NCBI RefSeq assembly: GCF_001995215.1
Contig: NZ_MUXN01000003.1
Coordinates: 1 to 64,000, forward strand
Reading direction: 5' to 3'
Length of the DNA stretch: 64,000 bases
Source: Amycolatopsis azurea DSM 43854
GTDB taxonomy: Bacteria; Actinomycetota; Actinomycetes; Mycobacteriales; Pseudonocardiaceae
In this document: piece after piece, positions 34,675 to 43,250 of the stretch
How positions within the stretch are numbered: position 1 is the stretch's first letter
Layout of the letters: each line of letters begins with the position of its first letter
Notes under the pieces: model-generated
What the model was told of the DNA's origin: nothing
The model's database searches: none
What the model saw: the letters and a program-made list of their open reading frames with translations, nothing else
Made by a program: the position numbers and the translations under genes

Positions 34675-35526
34675 TTGACCGGCTTCAACGACCAAGTGAT
34701 CGAAGAATTCAGGAACAACAAAGGAAAACTCGGCGGCATGTTCGAGGGGTGGAAGCTGATCCTGCTCACCACCACCGGCGCCAAGAGTGGTGAGCGGCGT
34801 ACGAATCCGTTGGGATACCTCGAGATCGACGGCAAGACCGTCGTCGTCGCTTCCAATATGGGAGCGCCGAGGAATCCCGGTTGGTATCACAACATCCGGC
34901 ACGACCATCGGGTCACGATCGAGACAGGAGCCGAAAGCTACGAGGCGATCGCTGCCGTTCCGTCCGCGGCGGAACGGGACGCGTTGTTCGCGAAGGTCAT
35001 CGCCGAGGACCCGGGATTCGCCGAGTATCAGGCGAAAACGACGCGCGAGCTGCCCGTCGTGATCCTGCACCGGATCGACGACCGCGTGCAGGGGATGGGG
35101 GACTTCCTGGTGGAGGTCCACGAGTGGCTGCGGGAGGAGATCAAGACGCTGCGCGCCGGGGTCGACGACCTGGTGGCGGGACGCGCGGATTCGCTCACCA
35201 TGGAGAAATCCCTGCGGGCGCACTGTGTTTCGTTCTGCGAGGCGCTGACCAAACATCACACCGGTGAGGACATGGGCGCTTTTCCGATGCTGGCGCAACG
35301 GTTTCCCGCGCTCGCGCCGGCGTTGACGAAGCTGGGTGAGGACCATGTCGTCGTCGCGGAGTTGCAGAAGCGGATCCGTGAGCTCGTCGAGGGTTACGTC
35401 CACGGCGAGAGCGACCCGAGCCGGTTGCGTGACGACTTCGACGAGCTCGCGGGCAAGCTGGAGGCACATTTCGCCTATGAAGAACGAACCGTGGTGACGG
35501 CACTCAACGTGACGACGCACGGCTGA
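34675..35526 (+). CDS. Ddn-type F420-dependent nitroreductase fused to a hemerythrin domain
   Basis: 283 residues. The N-terminal 130 residues match the deazaflavin (F420)-dependent nitroreductase family (Ddn, PF04075): LLTTTGAKSGERRTNPLGYLEIDG, ASNMGAPRNPGWYHNIRHD. The C-terminal about 140 residues form a hemerythrin-like four-helix bundle with HEWLREEI, HCVSFCEALTKHHTGED, EDHVVVAEL and HFAYEER, giving the His/Glu/Asp ligands expected of a di-iron site. It may link F420H2 reduction to oxygen or redox sensing; this is inference. Start is TTG 34675, with GAAAGGA upstream. Possible ATG 34659 is out of frame. Confidence 0.88.
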   Translation: MTGFNDQVIEEFRNNKGKLGGMFEGWKLILLTTTGAKSGERRTNPLGYLEIDGKTVVVASNMGAPRNPGWYHNIRHDHRVTIETGAESYEAIAAVPSAAERDALFAKVIAEDPGFAEYQAKTTRELPVVILHRIDDRVQGMGDFLVEVHEWLREEIKTLRAGVDDLVAGRADSLTMEKSLRAHCVSFCEALTKHHTGEDMGAFPMLAQRFPALAPALTKLGEDHVVVAELQKRIRELVEGYVHGESDPSRLRDDFDELAGKLEAHFAYEERTVVTALNVTTHG

Positions 35527-35535
35527 TCGGGTGGA

Positions 35536-35560
35536 CGCCCCGGGGTCCGGCCCCGGGGCG
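35536..35560. terminator. Terminator hairpin after the Ddn-hemerythrin gene
   Basis: 10-bp perfect GC stem (CGCCCCGGGG / CCCCGGGGCG) with a 5-base loop, 9 bp after the stop. Confidence 0.8.
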
Positions 35561-35975
35561 TGTACCGTGAACGATGGCGGCGCCCTCGGGGCGTGACGCC
35601 GCGAGGCGGTGGAATTCGCCCCTGGCCTCGCTGAAGACCGCGCGACAGCGGTCCCCTTTCGAAAGGTTTCATCGTCAGTACTCACAGTACGAACAGTGCG
35701 CTGTTCAGTCATCCGGTCGAAGCTCAGGCCGAGCGATACGACCACAAGACCACCCAGGGCGAGCGATACGTGGATCTTTTTCGCGAACCCTCTTGTCCCG
35801 CACCGGAACCTTCGGCCGACGCCGTTCGTTGAACGAACCGGTCCAACGTTTTGGGTGTCGTGTTGTCCAAGCACGCTCGCGCAGAATTCGTCGCGGGCAT
35901 GTCTTTTCGTGCGCCGCGTCGTGCTCAGGCTCTCGCAGCTGACACAAGCCTCGGCCCTCGACAAGAAACGGCGAC
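35561..35975. promoter_or_regulatory. Upstream region of the desaturase gene
   Basis: 415 bp without a convincing gene; open frames here lack family resemblance. At 35691-35706 is an inverted repeat GAACAG-N4-CTGTTC, a possible TetR-type operator, 270 bp before the desaturase start. The second half is AT-richer than the surroundings. No ribosome binding site stronger than the one at 35960-35970 (ACAAGAAACGGCG) is seen. Confidence 0.45.
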
Positions 35976-36953
35976 ATGACCTCAGTTTTGCGAACCCCGG
36001 ACACCGAAGAGCGGCAGACGCCGCAACCCTTGATGTCCGGGGAGCAGTCCCGCACCGAAAACCTCCTCGTCAAGCTGTTCGCGGTGGTTCCCCTGCTGGC
36101 GCTGGCCGCCTCCGTCCCCTTCGCTTGGGGCTGGGGACTCGGCTGGGTGGACCTCGGCCTGGCCGCCGGGTTCTACTTCCTGACCGGTCTCGGCGTGACC
36201 ATCGGTTACCACCGCTACTTCACCCACGGCGCCTTCAAGGCCAACCGCGGCCTGAGGATCGCCCTCGCGGTCGCGGGCAGCATGGCCATGCAGGGCCCGG
36301 TCATCGGCTGGGTGGCCGACCACCGGCGCCACCACGCCTTCGCCGACCGCGAAGGCGACCCGCATTCCCCGTGGCGGTTCGGCACCACCCCGGCCGCACT
36401 CGCCCGTGGCTTCTGGCACGCCCACATGGGCTGGCTGTTCGAACGTGAGAAGACCAACGCGCAGAGGTTCGCCCCGGACCTGCTCGCCGATCGTGACATC
36501 GCCCGCGTCGACAGGCTGTTCCCGCTGCTCACCGTCGTGACCCTGCTCGCGCCCGCCGTCCTCGGCGGCGTGATCACCCTGTCGTGGTGGGGCGCGGTCA
36601 CCGCGTTCTTCTGGGCGAGCCTCGTCCGGGTGGCGCTGCTGCACCACGTCACCTGGTCGGTGAACTCGCTGTGCCACCTGATCGGCGACCGCCCGTTCGC
36701 CGCCCGCGACAAGTCCGCGAACTTCTGGCCGCTCGCCATCGCCTCGATGGGCGAGTCGTGGCACAACTCCCACCACGCCGACCCGACCGGCGCCCGGCAC
36801 GGCGTCCGCCGCGGCCAGCTCGACATCTCCGCGCGGCTGATCTGGCTGTTCGAGAAGGCGGGCTGGGCGACCGACGTCCGCTGGCCGAAGGCCGACCGTC
36901 TCGGCCGCAAGCTCAACCCCGGCCACTCCCTGTCACTGCGCCGGGGCGCCTGA
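35976..36953 (+). CDS. Acyl-CoA/acyl-ACP delta-9-type fatty acid desaturase
   Basis: 325 residues with four hydrophobic segments. The three histidine boxes of membrane desaturases are present: HRYFTH (about 77), HRRHH (about 114) and HNSHH (about 265). They bind the di-iron centre that inserts a cis double bond with O2 and electrons from a reductase partner not encoded here. This controls membrane fluidity. The gene overlaps the end of the convergent hydrolase by 21 bp. Confidence 0.92.
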   Translation: MTSVLRTPDTEERQTPQPLMSGEQSRTENLLVKLFAVVPLLALAASVPFAWGWGLGWVDLGLAAGFYFLTGLGVTIGYHRYFTHGAFKANRGLRIALAVAGSMAMQGPVIGWVADHRRHHAFADREGDPHSPWRFGTTPAALARGFWHAHMGWLFEREKTNAQRFAPDLLADRDIARVDRLFPLLTVVTLLAPAVLGGVITLSWWGAVTAFFWASLVRVALLHHVTWSVNSLCHLIGDRPFAARDKSANFWPLAIASMGESWHNSHHADPTGARHGVRRGQLDISARLIWLFEKAGWATDVRWPKADRLGRKLNPGHSLSLRRGA

Positions 36954-37412
36954 GCCGTTCGCGATGGCGTCGATCAGCTCCGGCCCGTCGGAGAACGCCG
37001 GGTCGTTGTGATCGGCGCCGGGGACCTCGACCACCTTGGCACCCGCCGCCCGCGCCACTTCACGGCTCTGCTCGGCAGGGACGATCGAGTCCGCTGAGCC
37101 GTACACGACGGTGACCGGTGCTTTCACCCGCGCGACGTTGTCCCGCGTCGGGAACTCGTCCCGCAGCAGCCACCGAACCGGCAGGAACGGGTCCAGGAGC
37201 AGCACCGAAAGCCCGCGTGCGGTCAGCGCGCGGGCCAGCGGCACCCGGTACGACCTGTGCCCGGCGTTGCCCGGCGCCACCAGTACGGCCGCCTTCGCGG
37301 AGGCGACCGGGAAGTACCAGCTCGCGAGGCGCAGCCCGTCGGAGGTGGCGAGTGTGACGTCCCGGCCGCCGGGCAGGACGTCGGCGGTGCCGTCCGCGCA
37401 TTCCTCCATCAT
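36933..37412 (-). pseudogene. Alpha/beta hydrolase lacking the central nucleophile region
   Basis: 159 residues instead of the usual 240-270. The N-terminal part (SWYFPVASAKAAVLVAPGNAG, ALTARGLSVLLLD) passes directly into PFLPVRWLLRDEFPTRDNVARVKAPVTVVYGSADSIVP, near position 37190. In the family a GYGG loop, the GxSxG nucleophile elbow and RSPFTSL lie between these segments. About 80-90 residues are therefore missing in frame. Asp and His (DSIVP, ADHND) remain, but no catalytic Ser. It is probably inactive. It starts 6 bp after the DUF4436 gene stop, so it may be co-transcribed. Confidence 0.8.
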
Positions 37413-37417
37413 GCTCG

Positions 37418-38275
37418 TCAGGAGTCCGGTTTGCCCTGTTCGGTGATCGCGCCGGTCACCACCGCGACCACGACGCACAGCGCGATGACGACCTCGGCCC
37501 ACAGGAAGGCCGTGTAGTCCAGCAGTGAGCCGATCGGTGGCGAACCCGGTGCCAGATTGCGGAATCCGGCGAGCGCGAACAGTGTCGCGGCCATGAACCC
37601 GAACGACGGCCAGACCAGGCCCTTCCTTCGCGCGATCAGATGCCGCGCGCCGAAGAACACCGCGATGGCGAGGCCCCACATGGTGATCATCATGAACAGG
37701 GCGAAGACCAGCACGCTGGCCGACCGGCTGAACCGGACGTCGAGGCCGCCCTGGTCCTCCGTCGCGCGATAGTCCTTGACGGAGAAGGAGAACAGACTGT
37801 CCACTTTGTCCAGTGTGAACAGCACGGGGGCGGGTTCCCCGCTGTGGACGGCGGCGAACTCGATCCGTGCCTCGTAGCCGTCGAACGGGTAGTCCGTGAC
37901 GGCTCCGCCGGTCAGCGCGATCGGGATGTCGAGGCTGGAGATCCGCTGGTGCGCCGGGAAGACGCGGTCGTCGCGAAGACTGGAGGAGGACAGCAGCCGC
38001 AGTTCTCCGGTCGGCGCGACGCCGTCGTCTTCCCCGAACCGCCCGAGCGGGACCACCAGCACGCGCAGCACGGCCTCCCGCGCGGCGGCGTCCACCTTGA
38101 GGACGGAGGCGTTGACCTCGATCCGGTCCGGGGCGTGCGAGCCGGCCCAGTGCCCGGTGTCGCCCGCGGTCCGGTCCGCGGAGTACAGCCACAGACCGAG
38201 ACCGGCGGCGATCACCACGGTCAGCGCGACGGCGACGACCTTGGCCACCGGAGTGATCTTTCGCATGGCGGCCAT
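37418..38275 (-). CDS. DUF4436 membrane protein
   Basis: 285 residues. One N-terminal helix (about 12-33) is followed by a large outside domain with VNASVLKVDAAAREAVLRVLVVPLG and DYPFDGYEARIEF. Three more helices lie near the C-terminus (about 185-210, 220-240, 250-275). This is the DUF4436 layout, common in mycobacteria and relatives, function unknown. ATG at 38275 or 38266 is possible. It is the first gene before the truncated hydrolase. Confidence 0.8.
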   Translation of the reverse strand: MAAMRKITPVAKVVAVALTVVIAAGLGLWLYSADRTAGDTGHWAGSHAPDRIEVNASVLKVDAAAREAVLRVLVVPLGRFGEDDGVAPTGELRLLSSSSLRDDRVFPAHQRISSLDIPIALTGGAVTDYPFDGYEARIEFAAVHSGEPAPVLFTLDKVDSLFSFSVKDYRATEDQGGLDVRFSRSASVLVFALFMMITMWGLAIAVFFGARHLIARRKGLVWPSFGFMAATLFALAGFRNLAPGSPPIGSLLDYTAFLWAEVVIALCVVVAVVTGAITEQGKPDS

Positions 38276-38324
38276 CGTGGCAGGGCTGAGCCGGTTCGGC
38301 CGTCGTTGTCATGCCGAAGGGTGA

Positions 38325-39347
38325 TCAGGGTTTCGTCGGCGGCAGGCCGAACCGGGCGAACAGGCCCGGATCGAGGAACGAGGTGATTCCGTTGATCTTG
38401 TCGTCCCGGAGCGAAAGCACGTTGATCGACCAGGCGTGGTGGACGGCGTCCGCTGATTCGCCGAGATAGCACGCGACGGCGGGCCGGCCATTGGCGGTGA
38501 CGACCTCGTTGCGCCAGCTCGGGCACCGGCCGATCGGGACTTCGACGGCGAAGTCGGAGACGGCTTCGATGCCGCGATACCAGTGCGCGAGCGGCGGCAT
38601 CGACCACGTGACGTCCTCGGTCAGCAACGCCACGAGCGCGTCGGCGTCGCCGCGGTCCAGCGCGGAGGCGAAGTCCGCGGCGATCGCGCGGATCCGCGCG
38701 TCTTCGAGCTTCCGCGGCGTCCGCTGCCCGCCCGGTGGCGGAACCTTCTCGGCCACGATCGCCCGCGCGCGTTGCAGCGCGCTGTTCACCGCCGCGGCCG
38801 AAGTGTCCATCATGGACGCGATCTCGGCGGCGGAGAAGCCGAGGACGTCGAAGAGCAGCAGGGCGGCCCGCTGGTTGCCCGGCAGGTGCTGCAACGCGGC
38901 GACGAAAGCCAGTTCGACTGCCTCGCGCTGTTCGTACCGGACGTCCGGTACGGCCGGGCCCAGGTTCCCGTCGGGGTACGGCCCGAGCCACGCGACCTCG
39001 GTCACCGGGACTTGCTCCAGCACCGCCCGTTCGCTCGACGGGCCGAGGTCCATCGGCAGGGCACGCTTGCCGCGCGCCGCGGCGGTGTCGAGGCAGGTGC
39101 GGGTGGCGACGGTGTAGAGCCAGGTCCGCATCGAACTCCGGCCCTCGAACCGCGCCAGCCCCCGCCAGGCCCGCAGGAGCGCGTCCTGGAGGGCGTCGTC
39201 GGCGTCGTGGGCCGAGCCGAGCATGCGGTAGCAGTGGGCGTGCAGCTCTTGGCGCAGCGGCTCCACCAGACGATTGAACGCCGCGTCGTCCCCGTTGCGG
39301 GCTTCGGCGACGTCCGGGTCCTCGGTGCGCGGGCTTTCTTCGCTCAC
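38325..39347 (-). CDS. ECF sigma factor with SnoaL-like C-terminal domain (SigG type)
   Basis: 340 residues. Region 2 (about 20-90) includes YRMLGSAHDADDALQDALLRAW and SMRTWLYTVATRTCLD. Region 4 (about 135-190) has LAFVAALQHLPGNQRAALLLFDVLGFSAAEIASMMDTS. The C-terminal about 130 residues (ADFASALDRGDADALVALLTEDVTWSMPPL) form an NTF2/SnoaL-like domain that may modulate activity in place of an anti-sigma factor. GTG at 39347 removes a false extension. It follows the crotonase gene by 17 bp and may be in one operon with it and the TetR gene. Confidence 0.88.
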   Translation of the reverse strand: MSEESPRTEDPDVAEARNGDDAAFNRLVEPLRQELHAHCYRMLGSAHDADDALQDALLRAWRGLARFEGRSSMRTWLYTVATRTCLDTAAARGKRALPMDLGPSSERAVLEQVPVTEVAWLGPYPDGNLGPAVPDVRYEQREAVELAFVAALQHLPGNQRAALLLFDVLGFSAAEIASMMDTSAAAVNSALQRARAIVAEKVPPPGGQRTPRKLEDARIRAIAADFASALDRGDADALVALLTEDVTWSMPPLAHWYRGIEAVSDFAVEVPIGRCPSWRNEVVTANGRPAVACYLGESADAVHHAWSINVLSLRDDKINGITSFLDPGLFARFGLPPTKP

Positions 39348-39364
39348 GGTCGAAGTTCGTTCCC

Positions 39365-40021
39365 TTACTTGGCGCGAAGCGCGGTGACGGCCGGGGTGAA
39401 CATCGTCGTCTTGATCGCGGCCAGCGTGCCGCGGTCCTTGCCCGCCAGCGGGCGGACGAGGTCGGCCGCGTATTCCAGCAGCGCGGATTTCTCGGCGACG
39501 GCGTCCACGAGTCCCAGATCGCGCGCGTCCGTGCCGCCGAAGCGCCGTCCCGTGGTCATCGACGCGATCGCGGCGGCGGGGGTGATCTTGCCCTGGATGA
39601 GCCCGGCCATCCCCGGCGTGAACGGGATGTTGATGTCGGCTTCGGGGAAGCAGAAGTACCCGCGGTCGGCGCGCATCACCCGGAAGTCGTGCGCCATCGC
39701 CAGCATCGCCCCGGCGCCGAAGGCGTGCCCGTTGATCGCGGCGACCGTGTGCACGCCGAGGGTGAGCACACGCGCCAGCAGTTCGTGGACGTCGGCGACG
39801 TACTGCGCGGCCTGGGCGGGGTTGCTCGTGAGCCATTCGAGGTCGAGGCCGTTGGAATAGAACTTCCCGGAGCCGACCGTCACCAGTACCGCCGGATCCG
39901 GATAGGCGACGACGGTGTCCAGCTGGCTGTGCACGGTTTCCAGCCAGGACGGCGAGAAACGGTTTTCGTCGTCGCCGAGGTCCAGGAGGAACACCGGGGC
40001 GTCGTGACGAAGGGTCGGCAT
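39365..40021 (-). CDS. Enoyl-CoA hydratase/isomerase-like protein (short form)
   Basis: 218 residues, crotonase fold. GSGKFYSNGLDLEWL and AINGHAFGAGAMLAMAHDFRVMRADRGYFCFPEADINIPF are clear. The form resembles the ECI2-like short crotonases of about 220 residues that lack the C-terminal helices. It is probably an enoyl-CoA isomerase or hydratase; the reaction cannot be fixed from sequence. It overlaps nothing and starts 2 bp after the TetR gene end, so it is probably in the TetR operon. Confidence 0.85.
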   Translation of the reverse strand: MPTLRHDAPVFLLDLGDDENRFSPSWLETVHSQLDTVVAYPDPAVLVTVGSGKFYSNGLDLEWLTSNPAQAAQYVADVHELLARVLTLGVHTVAAINGHAFGAGAMLAMAHDFRVMRADRGYFCFPEADINIPFTPGMAGLIQGKITPAAAIASMTTGRRFGGTDARDLGLVDAVAEKSALLEYAADLVRPLAGKDRGTLAAIKTTMFTPAVTALRAK

Positions 40022-40023
40022 GG

Positions 40024-40632
40024 TCAGTCCTTTCGTGGGGGTGGGAGCAGGAGTATGGCGTGCACCGCGGCGGCCAGGCGGACGCGGGAGTCTTCGGGGA
40101 TCGGTTCGCCTGCGGTAAAGGCGCGGCGGAACAGGGCGGTCGGCAGATCGACCACGCAGGTGGTCAGTACCTCGACCGCCGGCGCGTCCCGCCTGTCCCA
40201 GAGCCGTTCGGCGAGCCTGACCAGGAGCGTGACCAGGCGTTTGTCGAGCGCCAGGAGGTCGCCGGCGAGGTCTTCGGGTACCTGCGGGCCGAGCAGGTGC
40301 TCCTTCTTGACGGTGATGAGCAGACGGGCCGCGTCCGGCCTGCGGTCGGCGAAAGCGGCCGGCGCGTCCGCCGCGGCCGCGACCGCCTCGGCCGGGTCTC
40401 CGGCCCGGTCGGCCAGTTCGGTCTGGAGGTCGAGGAACTCGCTCGCCGCGCGGAGCCAGACGCGGGCGAGCAAAGCGCCGAGCGAGCCGAAAGCGTGGTA
40501 GATCGTGCCGTTGGGGACTCCCGCGGCGGCCGCGAGCGACCGGACGGTGACGCCCTGGGCGCCGCGCTCGACGACGAGGTGTTCGGCCGCGTCGAGCAGC
40601 CGGTCCAGGTCGTGCACGCGGGGGCGGGCCAT
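40024..40632 (-). CDS. TetR-family transcriptional regulator
   Basis: 202 residues. The N-terminal TetR HTH reads LLDAAEHLVVERGAQGVTVRSLAAAAGVPNGTIYHAFGS. The C-terminal ligand-binding domain is helical with no conserved motif. ATG at 40632 was chosen. Upstream at 40648-40659 is a GAGC-N4-GCTC dyad that may be its operator. It probably controls the downstream crotonase and sigma genes and possibly the divergent DoxX gene. Confidence 0.88.
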   Translation of the reverse strand: MARPRVHDLDRLLDAAEHLVVERGAQGVTVRSLAAAAGVPNGTIYHAFGSLGALLARVWLRAASEFLDLQTELADRAGDPAEAVAAAADAPAAFADRRPDAARLLITVKKEHLLGPQVPEDLAGDLLALDKRLVTLLVRLAERLWDRRDAPAVEVLTTCVVDLPTALFRRAFTAGEPIPEDSRVRLAAAVHAILLLPPPRKD

Positions 40633-40789
40633 GGGGCGAGAGTAACAGAGCGTTTGCTCCAAAACTGTGGAACGGCCGCCCCGGACGCGGTTTCGCCGGT
40701 TGTGACGTGCTTCACGCGTCGCGCTGTCACATCGGTCCGGCGGCCGGGGTCAACCCGGCGAACCACCGAAACCCCAAGGAGAAACCGAA

Positions 40790-41137
40790 ATGACCACCGC
40801 TTACGTCATCGTCACCGTCTTCGGAGCGTTCATGGCCGCCTTCTCGGCCGCCTCGATCTTCTTCCGCGCCAAGTGGGTCGTGCAGCCGCTGGCCGACTAC
40901 GGCGTCCCGCGCACCTGGTGGACCCCGCTCGGCGTCGCCAAGGCTGCGGGCGCGCTCGGCCTGATCGCCGGGCTGTGGGTGCCCGCGCTCGGTGTCGCCG
41001 CCGGGATCGGCCTGGTGCTCTACTTCGCCGGCGCCGTGATCACCGTGCTCCGCGCGCACTGGGCGTCGCACGTCGCGTTCCCGCTGATGTACATGGCGCC
41101 CGTCGCCGCGTCGCTGGTGCTCGGATTCGCGGCCTGA
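40790..41137 (+). CDS. DoxX-like membrane protein
   Basis: 115 residues with four hydrophobic segments spanning almost the entire length. The pattern fits the DoxX/DoxX_2 family: LGVAKAAGALGLIAGLWVPALGVAAGIGLVLYFAGAV and RAHWASHVAFPLMYMAPV. Function in this family is often linked to redox or membrane adaptation but is not established. The start has CAAGGAGAAACC. It is divergent from the TetR gene and convergent with the LexA-like gene. Confidence 0.82.
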   Translation: MTTAYVIVTVFGAFMAAFSAASIFFRAKWVVQPLADYGVPRTWWTPLGVAKAAGALGLIAGLWVPALGVAAGIGLVLYFAGAVITVLRAHWASHVAFPLMYMAPVAASLVLGFAA

Positions 41138-41139
41138 AG

Positions 41140-41796
41140 TCAGACGCTGCGCAGCACCGAGACCACGACTCCCAGCACGGCCGCGCGATCCCCGTCGATG
41201 ACGTCGTAGGCGGGGTTGCGCGGTTCGAGGTACACGTGACCGTCGCGGCGGCGGTACACCTTCACCGTGGCCTCCTCGTCGATCATCGCGGCGACGATCT
41301 GCCCGGAGTGCGCCTCCTGCTGCTGCTTCACCACGACGATGTCGCCGTCGCAGATCGCCGCGTCGATCATCGAGTCACCGCGCACCCGCAGCCCGAAGAC
41401 GTTGCCCCGCCCGGTGAGTTCACGCGGCAGGGTCATCACGTCGTCGACGTGCTCGACGGCCGAGATCGGCGTTCCCGCGGCGATGTCGCCGACGACGGGA
41501 ACCGGCACGGAGTCCTCTGTGGACTCCCGCGACGTCGTGCCGTGCAGGAAGGCACGGACGTCGATGGGGCGGGAGATGGAGCTGCTGCGGCGAAGGAAAC
41601 CCTTCTCCTCCAAGGCCGCCAGATGCTTGGACACCGAGGACGTCGAGCGCAGCCCGACCGCTTCGCCGATCTCGCGCGTGCTCGGCGAGTACCCGTGCTC
41701 CACCACCCATTCGCGGATGGTCAGCAGGATCTTCTGCTGGCGCTCCGGCAGCGAAGCGGCTTCCTCGAACACGTCAAGATCGTGGTAGGCGGTCAT
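41140..41796 (-). CDS. lexA: LexA-type SOS repressor (or close paralog)
   Basis: 218 residues. The winged-helix DNA-binding domain (about 14-75) reads RQQKILLTIREWVVEHGYSPSTREIGEAVGLRSTSSVSKHL. A peptidase S24 domain follows, with the Ala-Gly self-cleavage site in DIAAGTPI, catalytic Ser in RGDSMIDAAI and Lys in ATVKVYRR. It represses SOS genes until RecA-stimulated autocleavage. The HTH differs from that of typical actinobacterial LexA (Ser-rich turn and SKHLAAL), so it may be a second LexA. Its 5' end overlaps the NTF2 gene by 23 bp. Confidence 0.8.
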   Translation of the reverse strand: MTAYHDLDVFEEAASLPERQQKILLTIREWVVEHGYSPSTREIGEAVGLRSTSSVSKHLAALEEKGFLRRSSSISRPIDVRAFLHGTTSRESTEDSVPVPVVGDIAAGTPISAVEHVDDVMTLPRELTGRGNVFGLRVRGDSMIDAAICDGDIVVVKQQQEAHSGQIVAAMIDEEATVKVYRRRDGHVYLEPRNPAYDVIDGDRAAVLGVVVSVLRSV

Positions 41797-42235
41797 CAGC
41801 GGAATGGTAGTTCGTGCAGACCGCCGCGATCGCCGCGGTGTCCCAGTAGAACGGCCGCACCTCGGTGATGCGCCCGTCCTCGACGGTGATCGTCTGCAGG
41901 ATCGGGAAGTCCAGTTCGCGGCCGGTGACCCTCGACCGGACGTGCACGTGCGTCAGGACGACCAGCGGGCTCGTCTCGCTCAGGAAGCTCTGCTCCACCA
42001 GGTCGAAGACCTCCCAGGTGTCGCTCATGGCGGCGAAAAAGCGCTCCATGTCTTCGTGGCCGCGCCAGATCCCGCCGTACGGCAGGCCGTCCGCCTGGTG
42101 CAGCACCACGTCGGGGGAGAAGAACGGGGCGAGCGGCGCGAACGTCGTGTGGCCGGGGCCGCCCGCGGCGAAGTAGGCGGATTCCGCCGCGTACATGCCT
42201 TTGAGTACGGCGAGGGTGTCTGTCGTCGAGGTCAC
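41774..42235 (-). CDS. NTF2/SnoaL-like protein
   Basis: 153 residues from GTG 42235. It contains the SnoaL-like pattern of a helical start (LAVLKGMYAAESAYFAAGG), then FSPDVVLHQADGLPYGGIWRGHEDMERFFAAM and a beta-rich end with VEDGRITEVRPFYWDT. The fold is often a small-molecule binding or isomerase domain. No catalytic residues are certain. An in-frame GTG at 42244 is another possible start. Its 3' end overlaps the LexA-like start by 23 bp on the same strand. Confidence 0.75.
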   Translation of the reverse strand: MTSTTDTLAVLKGMYAAESAYFAAGGPGHTTFAPLAPFFSPDVVLHQADGLPYGGIWRGHEDMERFFAAMSDTWEVFDLVEQSFLSETSPLVVLTHVHVRSRVTGRELDFPILQTITVEDGRITEVRPFYWDTAAIAAVCTNYHSADDRLPRS

Positions 42236-42364
42236 GACGACCACTGTGGCGCGCGGCCAGGGGAAACGCTGGCGGATATCGGCCGTGAAGATCGGCCGGA
42301 TGGCCGCCCCGGCCGGACCGAAAGTCCGATCCCGCGGACGCTTCCGCGAGGTTGACTCGATCGT

Positions 42365-42799
42365 ATGAACACGAAGATCACCGCGGCGGTCCTCGCCGCC
42401 GCGACCGCCACTGTCGCCCTGTCCGGATGTGGGCTCAAGGAAGGCTTGACCGAAAAGGCGAACGGGCACGTCAAAACGGTCGGCTACACGACCGGCGCGG
42501 AGGGCAAACGCGACGAGAAGGCCAGGCTGCCGGAATGGGTTCCGGACCGGGCGAGGTCGGTCACGGAGGTCATCCGGACGACGGGTTCGGAGCGGATCCT
42601 GCGGTTCACCGGCGGGACGCTGCCCGCCGAATGCGTGCCGGGAGCCGCCGCGACGCAGGCGGCCACGCTCGTCGCCCAGTGGTGGCCGCAGGGACAGGAG
42701 AGCCGGACCGACAAGGTCTGCGGCGAATGGCACGTGCTCGTCCAGGGCGACGACGTGTTCGCGTTCAAGCCGGAGACGCTGGTGAGCACGAGGTCCTGA
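42365..42799 (+). CDS. Hypothetical lipoprotein
   Basis: 144 residues. The signal peptide has a Lys at residue 4, an Ala-rich core and the lipobox LSGC about residue 22. The mature protein is charged, with two Cys (ECVPG and KVCGEW) that may pair. No family is recognised. It ends one base before the convergent MarR stop. Confidence 0.75.
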   Translation: MNTKITAAVLAAATATVALSGCGLKEGLTEKANGHVKTVGYTTGAEGKRDEKARLPEWVPDRARSVTEVIRTTGSERILRFTGGTLPAECVPGAAATQAATLVAQWWPQGQESRTDKVCGEWHVLVQGDDVFAFKPETLVSTRS

Positions 42800-42800
42800 G

Positions 42801-43250
42801 TCACTCTTGCGGGGACAGCGCGTCGACGCAGGCGGCCAGGCCGTGCAGCAGCCGGTCCCGATCGGCGGGCGAAAACGGTTCGAGCATCCGTTTCTCCACG
42901 GCGCGGACGAGACCGCTGGCGGCGCGGAGTTGGGCGCGTCCGTCGGGAGTGAGCGTGCTGGGCAGGGCGCGGCCCTGCGGCGCCGTCGTCGGACGGGTGA
43001 CCAGCCCGCGGTCCTGCAATCCGCGCAGCACCAGGTTCATCGACTGCCGGGTGACGAACACGGCCCTGGCCAGTTCCGCGTTGGACAGCCCCGGCCGCTG
43101 TGACAGCACTTCGAGGCACGAGTACTGCGGCACCGTGAGGTCGAGGGGCCGCAAGGCGGTGTCCATGGCCGTGCGCAGCGCAGTCGCCGCTCGTTTCAGC
43201 AGGTACCCCACCGACTGGTCCAGTGGTCCGACCGTCTCGCCTTGACTCAT
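42801..43250 (-). CDS. MarR-family regulator with a double operator
   Basis: 149 residues. The winged helix (about 30-100) reads LTVPQYSCLEVLSQRPGLSNAELARAVFVTRQSMNLVLRGLQDRGLVTRP, with the wing region PQGRALPSTLTPDGRAQL. ATG at 43250 was chosen; longer frames are antisense to the VOC gene. Two perfect ATGTCA-N6-TGACAT sites (43249-43266 and 43277-43294) lie in the gap to the divergent VOC gene, one overlapping its own start. It should repress itself and the VOC gene. Ligand unknown. Confidence 0.88.
   Translation of the reverse strand: MSQGETVGPLDQSVGYLLKRAATALRTAMDTALRPLDLTVPQYSCLEVLSQRPGLSNAELARAVFVTRQSMNLVLRGLQDRGLVTRPTTAPQGRALPSTLTPDGRAQLRAASGLVRAVEKRMLEPFSPADRDRLLHGLAACVDALSPQE

Noticed and set aside
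34406..34675. 89-codon reverse frame next to the Ddn gene
   Set aside because: No recognisable family, no ribosome binding site, and it lies in a decayed, repeat-rich gap.
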